In this document: piece by piece, positions 25,153-37,391 of the stretch
How positions within the stretch are numbered: the first letter of the stretch is position 1
Layout of the letters: every line of letters begins with the position of its first letter
Assembly: GCA_032718475.1 (NCBI GenBank)
Contig: JAUCBJ010001715.1
Coordinates: 1-64,000 of the forward strand
From: Nemertoderma westbladi
Taxonomy: Eukaryota; Xenacoelomorpha; Nemertodermatida; Nemertodermatidae
DNA: 64,000 bases
Direction: 5' to 3'
Notes under the pieces: model-generated
The model's input: the letters and a program-made list of their open reading frames with translations, nothing else
Database searches by the model: none
What the model was told of the DNA's origin: nothing
Program-made: the position numbers and the translations under genes

Positions 25153-25583
25153 GTTTGAAGGTCGCTGACCGTGGGGTGCTACTTGCTAGCTGTGATTGAT
25201 AGTTTAAACTGGGTGCCGCTTTGCCAGAAGGCGGTACACATCAATTGAATATGAGTCAAACATTTAAAATATGCTCAAATATAAACGCCAGCGGCAGGGG
25301 CTATTTTAATATCTCTATTAAGCTAAAACAACACAAGATTGTAGCCGTTCTATTGTACTTGAAAGTCGAAAGCCTTTCTTAGTTTTTAAGAAGGAATTAT
25401 CGCGCTCTCGTCAACATAGTTATCCTATTAATTAAACAGTTAAGGTAGTACGGTTTGACCTGAGGTGACTAATAAAATGAATAACAAAAATGTTATTACA
25501 AGCTTTCTCCCAACAGGGCTTCTTTAGGTCATTATAATGAAACTGCGTATACACAGAGATACTACAGTGCAGTTTCTCTTATA

Positions 25584-25901
25584 TTAATTGTTAATCTGAT
25601 ATTGTATTATGTTATTAAAATAATCAATCTTGTCAAGCATTAATCTTGTTTCCCTAATTATGTTTGATGTATTATTTGAATGAATGTTTTTTAGAAAGAC
25701 TTTAGGGTGCCGTAAATTCAATTTGTACTTGCGACCGAAAACCCATCCCGTAATGACCTCAGGAACCTCAATTTGATAAATTAATGGGAATATAGCTTCT
25801 ATGCAACAACTGGCCAGCACACAAGTATCACTTTGTTGCCCGCATAATATTGTTCCCCGAGAATGCCTCTGCCTCTCAGTTAACTTACCAGGAGCTGTCA
25901 A
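25584..25901 (-). CDS. Small conserved frame of the TA-flanked element, copy B
   Basis: A 105-residue frame nearly identical to that at 19490-19792, five residues longer at its C-terminus. Function unknown; see the copy A entry. Confidence 0.3.
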   Translation of the reverse strand: MTAPGKLTERQRHSRGTILCGQQSDTCVLASCCIEAIFPLIYQIEVPEVITGWVFGRKYKLNLRHPKVFLKNIHSNNTSNIIRETRLMLDKIDYFNNIIQYQINN

Positions 25902-26252
25902 TCCGGAATACCTCGGAGTTTATTTTCTCAACGAATTAAAAGTGCCGCAAACTACCTCAAAGTGACATTTCTCAAAGAATTCAAAGTGCCTAAAAGCAGG
26001 AAATCACTTTGAGATTCCCAACTAAAAGTGTCTACAAGAATTCAAAGCGGCTGTTGGGAGTAATGTAATGACTTTTAGACACTTTTAGAAAAACTTTGAG
26101 AAAATCTCAAAGAACACATTCACTTTGAGACCCCGACTACATTGATTGTAACGTAAGTTGTACTTAGCGTAAGTTCCAAAATTTTCGCGTGAATGAATGC
26201 GCATACCAGTCCAGTATCCACCCCCTGCTGTTTTGATTATCCTTTGACACTA

Positions 26253-27524
26253 AGTTTCCCATACTCATTAGAAATCTTGAAATACAAATCAAGATGATTG
26301 TAGATGTTCACAGTAAACTTTATCATGCTGGTAGAGAACGAGTTCTTAGCGAAATTCGAACTCGCTATTATTTTTATAAAATTTTTTTAAAGAGCTCTGA
26401 ACCAAGTTCTTAGGAACTGCATACCCTGTAGGAAAGCATTCAGTAGGCCTTTAACACAGCGAGAGGCAGAATTACCTAGGGAACGAGTAAGCTTCTATGA
26501 ACCACCCTTTACTAATACCGGTGTAGATTTATTTGGCCCTATTGAAGTATATCGTGCTAGGACTATAGTCAAGAGATGGTGTGTCATCTTTGTTTGTATG
26601 ACTTGTAGAGCTATCCATCTCGATATGGTGAACGATTTATCCACCAACAGCTTCCTATTGAGCTTACGCCGACAGATCGCTCGCTTTGGAACTAGTAACA
26701 CGATGAGATCTGATAAGGGAATGAACTTCATTGGTGCTAACAATGAAATCAAAGCTTACGTCAAAGATTGGAACCAAAGACAGGTGGACGATCAGCTAAG
26801 GGTAACAGCGTCTAGCTGGACCTTCAACGCCGCCGACGCCCCTTGGTGGGGAGGAAGTTCGGAGAGATTAATCAGGCGCGTGAAGACCGCATTTCACTTT
26901 ATAGTTCCGTGCCGCGCGTATCTCACCGACGAACTTTTGCGGACGTTAATGGAGGAAATCGCCGCCTATCTCAACGAGAGACTGCTTATGCCAGTCTCAT
27001 CGAGTCCCGATTCCCTGGAAGCGCTAACACCCGCGCACTTCCTACTGAAGAAACCTGTAGCCATGCTCCCACGATCGGAAATCACAGACGGAGACGAATA
27101 CTGCCGGCAAACTTGGCAACTTATGCAGTTGTTATCCCGTCGTTTCGCTGACCATTTCGAAAAACATTATCTACCCACGCTACAACTTCGAACTAAGTGT
27201 TTTGCGCAGCAAGAAAACGTCAGCGCTGGAGACATGGTCCTTATTGTGGATTCAGATCTTCCACGTAAGCGGTGGCAGACAGGTCGTATCATCGAGACTC
27301 ATATCTCGGAGGATGGTTTGGTGCGATCGGTAGAACTCGTCGTCATGCGACGTAACTTTAAGAAACCGGGAATTGTCTTCGAGACACAGCAACTCAATCG
27401 CCCAGTTGGTCGTTTATGTTTACTGGAAAGAGACAGAGAACTCTCCAGAAACTATGGAAGGCAAGATACTCTTCCCACGACCACCTCCCTAATCCAACAA
27501 ACATCTAGGGACTCCCCAACGTAA
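26253..27524 (+). pseudogene. BEL/Pao integrase
   Basis: Seen in order: a zinc-binding HHCC part (HSKLYHAGRERVL near 26308, then CIPCRKA near 26419, separated by a one-base frame break in a T run near 26385); the catalytic core with D (NTGVDLFGPI, 26514-26543), D (SDKGMNF, about 26710) and E (GGSSERLIRR, about 26850); and a C-terminal part with GDMVLIVDSDLPRKRW. The 308-residue frame from 26598 to 27524 is open. No gag, protease or RT is attached. Confidence 0.85.
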
Positions 27525-27535
27525 CAGCGTCTGGA

Positions 27536-28184
27536 GTGGGTGTGTGACTATATTATTTTATAGTTGTTCTTATTATTTTATATTTATGTATGTATTATTA
27601 TGTAATTTTATTATAATCGTTTTCTTTAATTTTATTTAGTAGAATGTTATTTTAGCGATTATTTAGTAGATTAGTGCCATATATATTCGCGTTTATTACT
27701 TAATTACTTATATATTATATATTTAGTGCGACGGCGAGAAATAATTTATTTTCTCTTTCCTTACTGTCCATATTACATTATAAATATGTGACTACAGTAA
27801 GATGAAATATCCGTACTTATTAAAGTACAATAAAGCTCCTACTATATTCAAGTATTATTGGTAAGTAGAGTATTAGGAATGCAAAATTCAGATCCTCGTG
27901 TCTCGGCTAAACCAAGCTCTGGGTAGACCTTGGAAACGACTTGCCTCTTCTCACTGACATCGCTTCTTGCGATATTGCTCTCATACCGTATATTAAATAA
28001 TACATATAGTAGCGTGATGTCCCTCTAACAGTAGCGTACAACGCAAATAAATCTGTTAAACTAAACCCTTTGACCATCTGTAATTCTAGTCGATTAAGAT
28101 ATCGCGGCACCCACCGATATACTTGAAAGACAAAATTCTAGAATCAGTGGTTAACGTCCCCAGACAAGTTCTGGAATAAACCGG
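27536..28184. other. 3' LTR-like sequence of the BEL fragment, no gene
   Basis: AT-rich noncoding sequence. The stretch near 27905-27965 (GGCTAAACCAAGCTCTGGGT) resembles the LTR-like region at 13415-13480. The matching 5' LTR is not in the window. Confidence 0.45.
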
Positions 28185-28657
28185 CACTGTACTATCATAA
28201 TACACTGACACACCAATCTTCCGAATAACTTTATAGATGTTTGTAGGATTGAGCAAGTTTGAATTTACCTCTCTTTTATAAAGGCTCTAGTGTTCGATTC
28301 ATTCCTTGATTACCTACACAAAAATTCAACTACGCGAAACTGCATTCCATCGCTACGGCTAAACTACGCGTAGGCTACACCTACGCGGAAAATTCAAACC
28401 AGAACGTTCGGTCAAAAATGAGACAATCTGTCTGTCGGTTCCGGTGTTTCCGACTTTTTATAAAACCGATATAAGTCAGTAAATCATTGATGAAATTAAA
28501 CCAAACTTTGTATGTATGTAGTCGCGTGCTGCGCGAAGGCTCAGCGAACGTGTTCAATTCTTTGTCGAAGTTGTGACCTGAAGGCGATTAGAATGAATGC
28601 TGGAATGGCCCCTGGCAGTCTGGTCTGGGCTAGCTGTTATACAGGTTATACTGTTAT

Positions 28658-29656
28658 TGTTTAATGTATTGTTTAATTGTTTAATGTAAATAGGGCGTGA
28701 GGAAGCAAATGCTTTTAAAGCCCGTACACACAATAAATAAAATTAACAGAGACATATGTAAAATATATATATGAAATTGAACTGTACACATAAATAAAAT
28801 ATTGACTGGGTTAAAACACGTCTTGTTTTAGGTAAAACTGAACGTAATCGGGACCGCACAAAGTAGTATAATAATAGGCTGGGAAAAAAAAGCGTTAGTT
28901 CAAATTAGTATTAAAATTCCAGGTCAGGATAGTCCATCGGCATGTATATAAGTTTATAAATTAATCTCAATACCGGGTCCGGGTGTATCAAGTTCATCAG
29001 GCCAAATTACAAAATTATAATATAAAATTCATGTCAGAAATAAAAGGCATGTAAAAAGTATTATGAACTAGGTATTGTGGTATATAAAGTTAAAAACAAA
29101 ATTAGAGATTTGGGGTATAACAGTGGACAATTAAAAGCTATAGTAAATTATAGAAAAAATGCAATGCAGCAACAGCAACTGAGGGAGTAAAAAATCAATC
29201 GATTATTGGGAACATGGTGTAAAATAAAAAAATAAATAAAAAATTATATATAGGTAAAAAGTTATATGTTAGGTGTTATATTATATTATATTATATTATC
29301 ACTGTACAATTAGTTAGGATATAGTATAAACTATAAAAATACAATGCAGCAGCGGAGAGGGTAGGGAGAAGTGTGAATCTGAGAGTGTGTGTTTGTGGGG
29401 AGAGGGGGGGGGGGGGGGGGGGGGGTGATGAACAAATCATGTCCACCAGGAAGGGGTGAACTTTAATGGAAGGTTATGGTAATGTTCGTTTAGTCGGTGT
29501 TTAAAAACATTCAGTGACGGCGACGATATGACGGATTCAGATAACGCATTCCACGGTTCTACAACTCGGAAATGGAATGTTGAGTTCCGCTGAAGTAGAC
29601 GCGCTCTGGGTTTGGACAGTTTTTTAGAGTGTCCTCTGAGACCATCGCTGGGCGCG
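28658..29656 (-). mobile_element. CR1/L2-like LINE, 3' fragment
   Basis: A 999 bp insert flanked by GTTAT (28653-28657 and 29657-29661); unit A has the joined site GTTATACCCTGAC at about 20610. On the reverse strand, codons from 29655 to 29437 encode the end of a LINE ORF2 (FHFRVVEPWNALSESVI, SLNVFKHRLNEHY), a C-terminal pattern of CR1/L2-group elements. A run of about 24 G lies at 29403-29426. The 3' tail in element orientation is a repeat of ATTAAACA type. Confidence 0.75.
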
Positions 29657-29717
29657 GTTATACCCTGACTGTCCACAGTCCATACCCACAGAAGAACAGT
29701 CTAACTGACAGTCCTTT

Positions 29718-30423
29718 TATGTTTTAGTAGAGTTGTCCTTGCTTCATGCTTTATCAGTTTATAGAGCTTTATACTACTGGCCTAGGGAGGCCTAGTCCAT
29801 AGTCTGCTAGTCTGTCCTGTCAGCCTGTCCGCTGTCGTCTCGTCCTTTCGTCATCTACAGATCTACGCTACCGCGCTACCTGGCTACCGTCTGGCGTCTG
29901 ACCTGCAGTCAAAATTGTGTCGCATGTCGGCCTGTGCTGTAATCAGGATGGGGTGCTGGTCACCTCGCCGCACTATACTATACTACTGTACTAACTGTAC
30001 TATAATCTACGTAGTTTTACTATAAATATAGATATATTGTAATAGTACCGGTAATATATAGTGATATATAAATAGTTTTACTATAATCTAATACGTAACT
30101 CAATACTCTCACTGTATATCTATAACAATACAGTAATTAGTATTTTTTTGAGTGAGGCTATAAAATATTGATCACATACTGACATACCGGTACTGACAGA
30201 CCCGTCGGTGTCACCCTTTTTAATCGTACCGGTCAGCTGGTCAGCCTGTACTTGATATCAACATTTTAATTAAGGGTGCTTGGTAGTAGTACTAGTACTG
30301 TAGTAGTATGTTCTTGGTTTTAGTTCCATATCTCAGCATCATACAGTTGTTTTATAGACTACTCACCAGTACAGCAGTACTCTGTACAGGCAGACAGGTA
30401 CAAGAAGCTTCTGCTTTCTTTAC
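29718..30423. other. No gene; short simple repeats
   Basis: Sequence with scattered CTGTC, TACTA and CCGGTA motifs and no supported coding frame. Confidence 0.5.
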
Positions 30424-32076
30424 GGGTATAACTTTTGCGTAGAGGTATAGCCTACATAGAGGCTACATGTAGGTATGTGTAGCCTACATGTAGATGCACG
30501 TGTAGGGTGAATGTAGGTAGGTGTAGGTAGGTCTTTAAAAACAACAATGATGAATGAATAGGCCTACACGGGGTACCCGGACCCGAACTTCCTCGATGAG
30601 ATGCGAATGCGGCGAACGGGGGTGGTACCCGGAACAACCACGAAGAGATGCGCATATGGCGGGCGGTGGTACCCGAAACAACCAGGAGGAGATGCGAATA
30701 CGTCGAATGGGGGTCCCCTGAACACCCACGAGACGGAGCCTATCAATACTACAGTACTGACAAAGGAAAAAACGACTGAACGATATACCGATACATACTG
30801 TAGATCTTATGATCCTGCGGGTTCAGGCATGGAGGCTAATGACTTTGTATGGGCCGAACGGCCCGAACCTGATGTTTCCAGTCAAGGAGGAATCGACTAA
30901 CGGTTAGGGTTAGAGCTCGTCGTCGGTGTCCATGAGGGTCTGAGGATGAGTGGGTAATTCAACAAAACGCTAACAATGATACCGGACTGACTGATTGAAC
31001 CAGAGTGGCGATGGTAGTCGCTGATGTATATATATTATATATATCATGTATTGATTGTTAGTAGATATTTTTTTTATAATATTTGTTTATTAAATTGTCT
31101 TCAATGTCTATATTGATAATATTGTGTGCCGTGCTGATTTTACTTATTTTTCATTTTATAAATCTTGCTGTGGCCGTTTTAATCTACTAAACTGCCGTAT
31201 CAATTTCATGATATTTTAATGGATATGCAATTTAACTTCTTCTTTCTATTAACTTTCAATGCAATCAAATATAACTGTAAAGCTATTGACTTTCGTGTTA
31301 TTGTTTTGCTGTTACTTCGAGATGGGATTTGAATCCCATCGGATTACTGATTAATTCCCATCATCGAGATGGGAATACTTTATAATGAAACAGTGTGGTG
31401 GTCCGCGGGATAGTGGGAAGGGATGGGACTGTTGCTGGTTGGTGGAATGTGACTGCCTGAAAAATTAAAACAAACAAAACTTCCAGACTTCTATATTTTT
31501 ACTTTCAAAACAAAACGTCCAAAACATTTCAATGCTGAAGTACTGTTCAAGTCCCATGGATGTATGGTTGATAAACAGATAAAGAGGGGCAGAGGGGGGT
31601 CAGGGTTTCTGGTAGACTATAGTCCCCGCGATGATGGCTGTTCTTGTTTAGGTTACTCTTACTCAATAAACATATAAATCAGAACGAGTTAATCTAATGG
31701 AACGATGCCTTTCGTGGCGTTAGCATACTCAAATTTATTAGGGCATAATATTTATGACGAGTAAGGGACTTTAGTATAATCAGAACGCGATGTTTGATAT
31801 TTATACAGTACTGCAGTATGCAGTAAAACCTGTTGTCTGACAGCAGACAAGTCTGCAGGTTGATGTACCGTATTGTACCGTGGAGATCAGAGATTATTGC
31901 CATACATCCTGATTGACGACCGTGTATCACGTTACTGCAAGTTGACACATAAATTACATTAATATCTATGGGACTACACCTACCTACATTCACCCTACAC
32001 GTGCATCTACATGTAGGCTACACATACCTACATGAAGCCTCTATGTAGGCTATACCTCTACGCAAAAGATATACCC
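30424..32076. mobile_element. Mutator-like non-autonomous element, 9 bp target duplication
   Basis: The ends are long inverted repeats of about 100 bp, almost identical, starting GGGTATAACTTTTGCGTAGA on the left (30424) and ending as its complement on the right (32076, one mismatch in that stretch). The 9 bp TTTCTTTAC flanks both sides (30415-30423 and 32077-32085). Long terminal repeats with a 9 bp duplication are typical of Mutator-like elements. No transposase was seen. A 99-residue frame at 30601-30900 is driven by the tandem repeat inside it. Confidence 0.85.
30597..30735. repeat. Short tandem repeat inside the Mutator-like element
   Basis: Three degenerate units of 43-47 bp, each starting AGATGCG and containing GGTACCCG-AACAACCA or a variant. 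Confidence 0.65.
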
Positions 32077-32258
32077 TTTCTTTACCTTATTATAAATCAT
32101 TAGGCTTAAACAAATTTTTCTACTGTTCTATACGACTAATCTGCTAATTTGTAGGCTTGTCGTCTGTGTGTTGATACTCTATGTAAGATTATTGTGTGTG
32201 TTATCTTATCTTGCTTGGCCAACTCTATTATTTTTATTTCCCATCAACCGATGTTGCA

Positions 32259-35200
32259 ATGGAACATTGTGGTTGTTCTTCAAGGACATGGATTATAATC
32301 CATTTAACATCGGGCATTGTCATTCTTGTTGCTAGCGCAATGGGGGTTGTGGTATTCGCTTCTATGTATCACAACTACACCGCGGCTGTGTGGTTTGTAG
32401 CCCCATGTAAGTTTAATTACGGTAGGGGTAGGGCCCTAATAATAATTAATTTTCTTTAAAATATCCCCTTTATTGTCCAGACAATGCGGACAATAAAGAC
32501 TTTAATGTCCGCATTTTCGGACAATAAAGTAATTATTCATTATTCAATCCAGCAATCACTATTCCAAAAATGCGGATAAAAATGTATTTATTCAATCAAC
32601 GATCTAGTAGTACCGTAGTTTATTCCTTGATTTCGCATTATTTATTCTAGAACAGTATTTACGTTGGCAATTGTTAATAAATTTAGAATTTAAATGTTTA
32701 GTAAATTAAACATATATTGCTCCAGAAGCTTTTAGCTTTTAGTTTTAATTATATCATTAACGTTCTGGAATATCATATCACAAAGTAGCGGTATATAGTT
32801 GTTTTGTTAGTATTATTTAGGTTTATATTACATTGGTACCTCACTTAAAATTTGCTCATTTAAAAGTGTACTTTAAAGAAAACAGCATCTTTTACAAAAA
32901 TAAAGTTTATTTTTTGTTATCTTTGTAATACGCATTTTCTCGAAATAGCAAAAGTAAACTGGTACCGTAAAACGGGGCTACTTGCAACAGCGGGGTAACT
33001 TGCAACAAATTGATATACTAATTTTATTTAATGACTATAACTATACATGAAGCTTAAATTGTTGAATTAAAAGTTTTCCATATGGTTTAAATGCTTTTCT
33101 ATCATATCAATAAAAAAAACTTCTATAATTTGTATATTAATGTATTTTTTCAATTATATACTTAGAAAAAAAATTTTTTTTGGCATAAAATAAGTCTGAA
33201 AACTTTTATGTTCAGGCATTCAATTTGCACTATTGGAGTTGTCCAATATACCAAAATGATTCCCTGTGTGTCTAAATTATGATTATCAGTACAGATTGTG
33301 GTTATACCTACAAGTTTTTAAAATGTTGTCTTATTTTTACAAGATGACCATTTTGGGGCTACTTGAAACATCTACTTCAGTTGATGACCCTTTACATTTT
33401 TTGGTATTATTCTTACAGCGGTGGGTTTTTTGAATCTACTAATAGGCATACTCTTTGTTTAATGTTTGAAATGTTTGATTCTGAAAGCGAAAATGACAAA
33501 AGCAGTGATTCACATGATTTGCATCCTAAACGTTCTGTACTAGCGATGCTTACAAATAAAGTTCCAATATTAACACATACTCCATCTAGTTTTCCAGTTA
33601 CAAATCAAGTTATCCAGCCGTCGACTGTGATGTTTTACCGGGTGCAAGTGGTACTTCTGCAATAACTCCAACAAACTTTGATAAACTTCAAGTTAATGAC
33701 TGGGTGGTAGTGCTATTCTTCGGTCGTAAGAAATTCTTAGGTGTTATCCGTTCTATTAATGGAAAGGAGAAATAACTATTAGCTTTATGAAGTATGTGCC
33801 TTCCAGTCTTCCTCACAACAAGGGCAGATTGTCCACTCAGCCGGAGATTTAAGATATTGTAATCTGCAATTGTGTCGATGTTGTTGGATGTGTTGCTCCA
33901 CCTGTCGATGTGACGCGGAGGGGTGGCTTATTCTTCGAAAGTGGCCTTATTGCCAATTTGTGGTAGACTCCCATACTCTCCAATTGCCACAAATATTAGT
34001 TGTTGCGATTCTGAAACTTTTTATAGCATTTTGGCATTGAAACATTGTTAAACTTTGTATATTTAATTACGTAAATTTTATTTACTATGCAATCAATATA
34101 ACCAACCATATTCAGTTTGTTATGTCCAGTTTATATCCTTCTGATTCACATTTTTAATTTTAACATAGAAGTAATAAGTACAGCTATCATTTTTACACAA
34201 TATTCATATGCAATAGTAGATATATGGATAGCAATACCACTGCCTTATTGACAGATTGATATTGAATTAATGTGCTCAAATAATTTGTTCATATCCAAAG
34301 GCATGCATTAAAACTAATAATTTGTTTATATAGGTGACCCCAACATATTTTTTAAAACACATCTGGTGTTGCAAGTAGCCCCTTACATGTCCAAAATAGA
34401 ACAATATGTTAAAATATTCGCTATATTGAATTCAAAGTGATGTTTCAAGTAACCCCATCTTGGGGCTACTTGAAACACAGCAGAAATTTTTAAAAAAATG
34501 TGTTACAAATGGCCCAAATATACAATAACAATGCTTGAAATTGAAATTTGATAACTCTATTATACACTGCTATGACAACAACCTGAGCTTGGTAAAGCTA
34601 AGGCATTGTAAATAATTTTAGAAATGTTATAGATCGCAATTTATGTTGCAAGTAGCTTTTCCTCGACCTTCGGCCTTGGAAGATTTTTCTTTTACTATTT
34701 CTCAAAAATAGGGATTAAAGTCAGACAAAAAAATGTTACCGGTATATACTTTCTTTTTGTAAAATAGAGGACTGTTTATTTAATAAACAAAAAATAAACT
34801 GAAAACACAGTTTTTTCACTCATTTTCAGTTTTAGCAAAATTCAACTATTGTGTCCGAGTGGTACAGTTTTACACCAGTTGGCATATTTTAGAAAGAATA
34901 GAATGCCAACTTTTTGGAACACTCAACACATAATAGCAGTATATCTTAATTTCGCTAAAGAAAATGAGTGGTAAAGAAGAGTGTTTTCCGTTAAATTTTT
35001 TTATCGAATATATTGTTTTATTTGAAAAAAAGTATCACCAGTTTTTCACTGTATCCTTGGATTTCTTAGTCTGTCCCGGTCCTAGGAATCACAAAAAGAC
35101 CCCAAGATAATTCAAAATATTGAACTTGCCGAAGAACTTGCAAATTCATTGGCTAAAATACCGTTATTTGTTTTGGAGCGCCTCTCTTTGGACATTCTGT

Positions 35201-36291
35201 TTACCAGAAAACATTGCAAAATGGCGAATTACATTATCTAAAAACACCACAAACTGTGCTCGTTTATTTTTTGCTCGTTTATTATTTTGGTTAGAAAAAC
35301 TTTAACCTGGCAAATGGCGTAGTACCCGAAACTCCCGAAAACACCTGAAGCGAGATCCTCAGATTCAGGACGGAACAGTGACAAATGATTATATATATAT
35401 TACATACATTTATTAAATCTTCCCCTTTCCTTTATGTACTGAAATATGACTAACTTTTATTGTTTACAATCTGGCAGGTGTTATGGCTTCGTTAGCTATT
35501 ATTTTACATAGTCGCCAATTAAAGAAACAATGGACCCTCGATCATATACTAGTGTTGCAAATGTTTACTTTATCGGGTTTACTTGGGATAATAGCCTTCT
35601 TTGGTGGAATGATTGGTAGCCTTTCTTTGTCTATTAGTCAGCACCAACGTGAGTAACTGCGAATATTAATTATTGCGAATAATATTATAACAGGGAGACC
35701 GTAGCGGTACACATTGCCTATATAACTATAACAGAAATAAATGTGCACACTAGTTCTATTACTATAGAGTCAATAAACATCCGGATAGATATCAGGTTAG
35801 GTTACAGAGGCACGTGTTTTATAATCAAAACAATAATTATTATATAAACGAAATAAATTTTATTATCTCTATTTTTTTTTATTATATCAGAGATCAAATT
35901 GCTCTCTAACTTTGGCATACCCAATGAAAATAGAGAATATCTTGAATTCACAAAACAGAAAGCAAAGCTGGTAGCGGTGGGGGTTTTGCGTTTCCTAAAT
36001 AGTAGAACAAAATTGGTGCAGATATTTATGGTAAGATCAGTAAGTTGTTATTATAATAATTGTACCGGTAGTGTAGTATATACCATTACGTATAACCATC
36101 GTTAACTTTTATTGGTTTTTATCTTTAGCTGTTGACGGACATTCAGACTGGGTTTGGTGGGGTCCCATAATCCTCCTACTGAGGTCCTCTATACTGCTGG
36201 TGAAACACTCGAGAGACTATATCAGTATCCTAGGAACCAACGGAGCACTCATCACCCAGGGGGATGCAAACGAAAGAGTCGCTCCTCTATA
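32259..36291 (+). CDS. Four-transmembrane protein, MS4A/CD20-like (4 exons)
   Basis: Exon 1 is 32259-32406 (donor GTAAGT), exon 2 35478-35648 (acceptor CTGGCAG, donor GTGAGT), exon 3 35891-36030 (acceptor TATCAG, donor GTAAGA), exon 4 from 36129 (acceptor TTTAG). Exons 1-3 join in frame: TM1 SGIVILVASAMGVVVFASMY, TM2 made from both sides of the first junction (AAVWFVAP + C + VMASLAIIL), TM3 LVLQMFTLSGLLGIIAFFGG, then a 50-residue loop. In exon 4 the frame set by exon 3 stops after 13 codons (36168), while another frame (36131-36291) encodes WVWWGPIILLLRSSILL, a plausible TM4, and ends at a TAA; a one-base difference or another splice site is needed. TM layout suggests the MS4A/TMEM176 group; not certain. 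A possible AATAAA lies at 36434. Confidence 0.55.
32965..34655 (+). mobile_element. Degenerate pogo-like DNA transposon in intron 1
   Basis: The left end reads TA then CCGTAAAACGGGGCTACTTG (32963 on). The motif GGGGCTACTTG(C/A)AACA recurs at 33355 and, mostly in reverse, at 34366, 34441-34478 and 34640, where the right end appears cut. Codons at 33363-33780 in two frames give FDSESEND and, after a break, LQVNDWVVVLFFGRKKFLGV, a pattern common at the C-terminus of pogo/Tigger-type transposase genes. No DDE core remains. Confidence 0.5.
34775..35030. mobile_element. Palindromic short element, family copy 1
   Basis: Inverted blocks CACTCATTTTC (34817) and GAAAATGAGTG (34960) enclose a middle part with GTGTCCGAGTGG; the outer right end reads TTTTTTTATCGAATATATTG. 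The same arrangement, with ATTTTAAAATGAGTG-like arms and TTTTTTTATCGAATAATATT, is at 38140-38405. It is a probable MITE family. No coding capacity. Confidence 0.5.
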
Positions 36292-36533
36292 ATTAATTGT
36301 TTTTGTTAATTAATTAATTACAATGTAATACTAAGAACCACCAAATAACGGACCAACCTGCCATTTTTTGGATCAAATAATTTTTAAGATGTTCGAACGG
36401 CCAGCAATAAGGTTCAATGCTTGCAGACCAAGAAATAAAACAGACCCAAAATCGCCCCGTCGCCCATACATATTCCACATTTCAGACAAAGGCAAGGCAA
36501 ATTATTGACTGTTCATGAGCCATAAACTGCGTT

Positions 36534-36650
36534 AAACACTTATGTGTGTAACATAAAGTGCGTTAAACACATGTGTGTAACATAAAGGGTGTTAAACACT
36601 TTATGTGTGTAACATAAAGGGTGTTAAACACCCTTTGGTGTTACCAGTGA
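36534..36650. repeat. Tandem repeat GTTAAACAC...TGTGTGTAACATAAAG
   Basis: About four units of 34-38 bp, each with GTTAAACAC and GTGTGTAACATAAAG. Confidence 0.8.
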
Positions 36651-37170
36651 CACCCTGACCGGTTAGTCTAAGTGGTGAGATTGCAGAGCAGAGCTGGCTT
36701 TTGGCATTATCGCGTTATCAAAGATTTCGCGCGATGAGTATTTTATAACACATCACACTTTACCACCATACTATATTCCATACCAGGTCACCAGTTCGAT
36801 CCCACCTGGACGTCACTGCCGAATGTGCTAATCTGGGCGCAATGAAAATTAAAACCATTTATCATGCCATTATATTCCATATTCCACGCCTCTCCCTGCC
36901 CCTAAAATACCATAATATATCATGCCACTCACTATATTACATATCATACCATTTACCACGCCACTAAATTCTAATACAATATGTAATGTGGCAGGTTCGT
37001 CTGTATCACGAAGTGGTGCGTAATTTATAATTTTGTTGCCGTAGTTTTTTTAATGAGTTTTATATGATATTGGTGCTATTTACTGCTACATATTATTATT
37101 TTAATAATTAGATATTTGTTCTTCAAAATATTAAATAAAAATTAAATATAAATACAAATTTTATTATGTG
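36650..37170. other. No gene seen
   Basis: AT-rich sequence with repeated ATACCATA-like words (36765-36970); no coding frame is supported. Confidence 0.5.
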
Positions 37171-37391
37171 AAATTGAAATGAAATTTGAAACAGAGATAG
37201 TTTCACCTCCCTCCTCCTTGCTGGGTGAGCTAGAATTTCATGTTTATTTATTTGCAATATCGCCGGGACATAGAGACTTTATTAAACGCTTGTAGCTAAA
37301 GATTGAAAGCAAAAATAAAAATTCTGGCTCACCCAGTCAGTGGTCGGGAGGTGAAACTATTTATGTTTCAAATTTCATGTAATTTCATTAA
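37171..37391. mobile_element. Hairpin element
   Basis: The left arm (37171-37245: AATTTGAAAC..ATAGTTTCACCTCCC..CTGGGTGAGC) pairs with the right arm (37325-37391: GCTCACCCAG..GGGAGGTGAAACTAT..GTTTCAAATT). The arms enclose about 80 bp. Non-coding short inverted-repeat transposon or remnant. Confidence 0.65.

Larger units (their letters stand above)
26236..28184 (+). mobile_element. BEL/Pao fragment: integrase plus 3' LTR-like end
   Basis: Foreign to the 2.3 kb unit: unit A reads straight through (CTGTTTTGTACACTGTACTATC near 20126), whereas unit B leaves it after GTTTTG at 26235 and rejoins at CACTGTACTATC at 28185. There is no target duplication and two bases (TA) are missing, so this looks like repair-mediated insertion of a fragment, not normal integration. 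It contains integrase (26253-27524) and then about 650 bp of noncoding sequence that shares a block with 13415-13480. Confidence 0.75.
20665..29717. repeat. Tandem duplicate, unit B, carrying three later insertions
   Basis: This is the same 2.3 kb unit as 18384-20664, expanded by a LINE (21391-25152), a BEL fragment (26236-28184) and a CR1-like LINE end (28658-29656). Removing these leaves about 2.3 kb. Relative to unit A it also holds about 55 extra bp near 20866-20919. Unit B ends at the same ACTGACAGTCCTT as unit A, near 29717. Confidence 0.85.
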
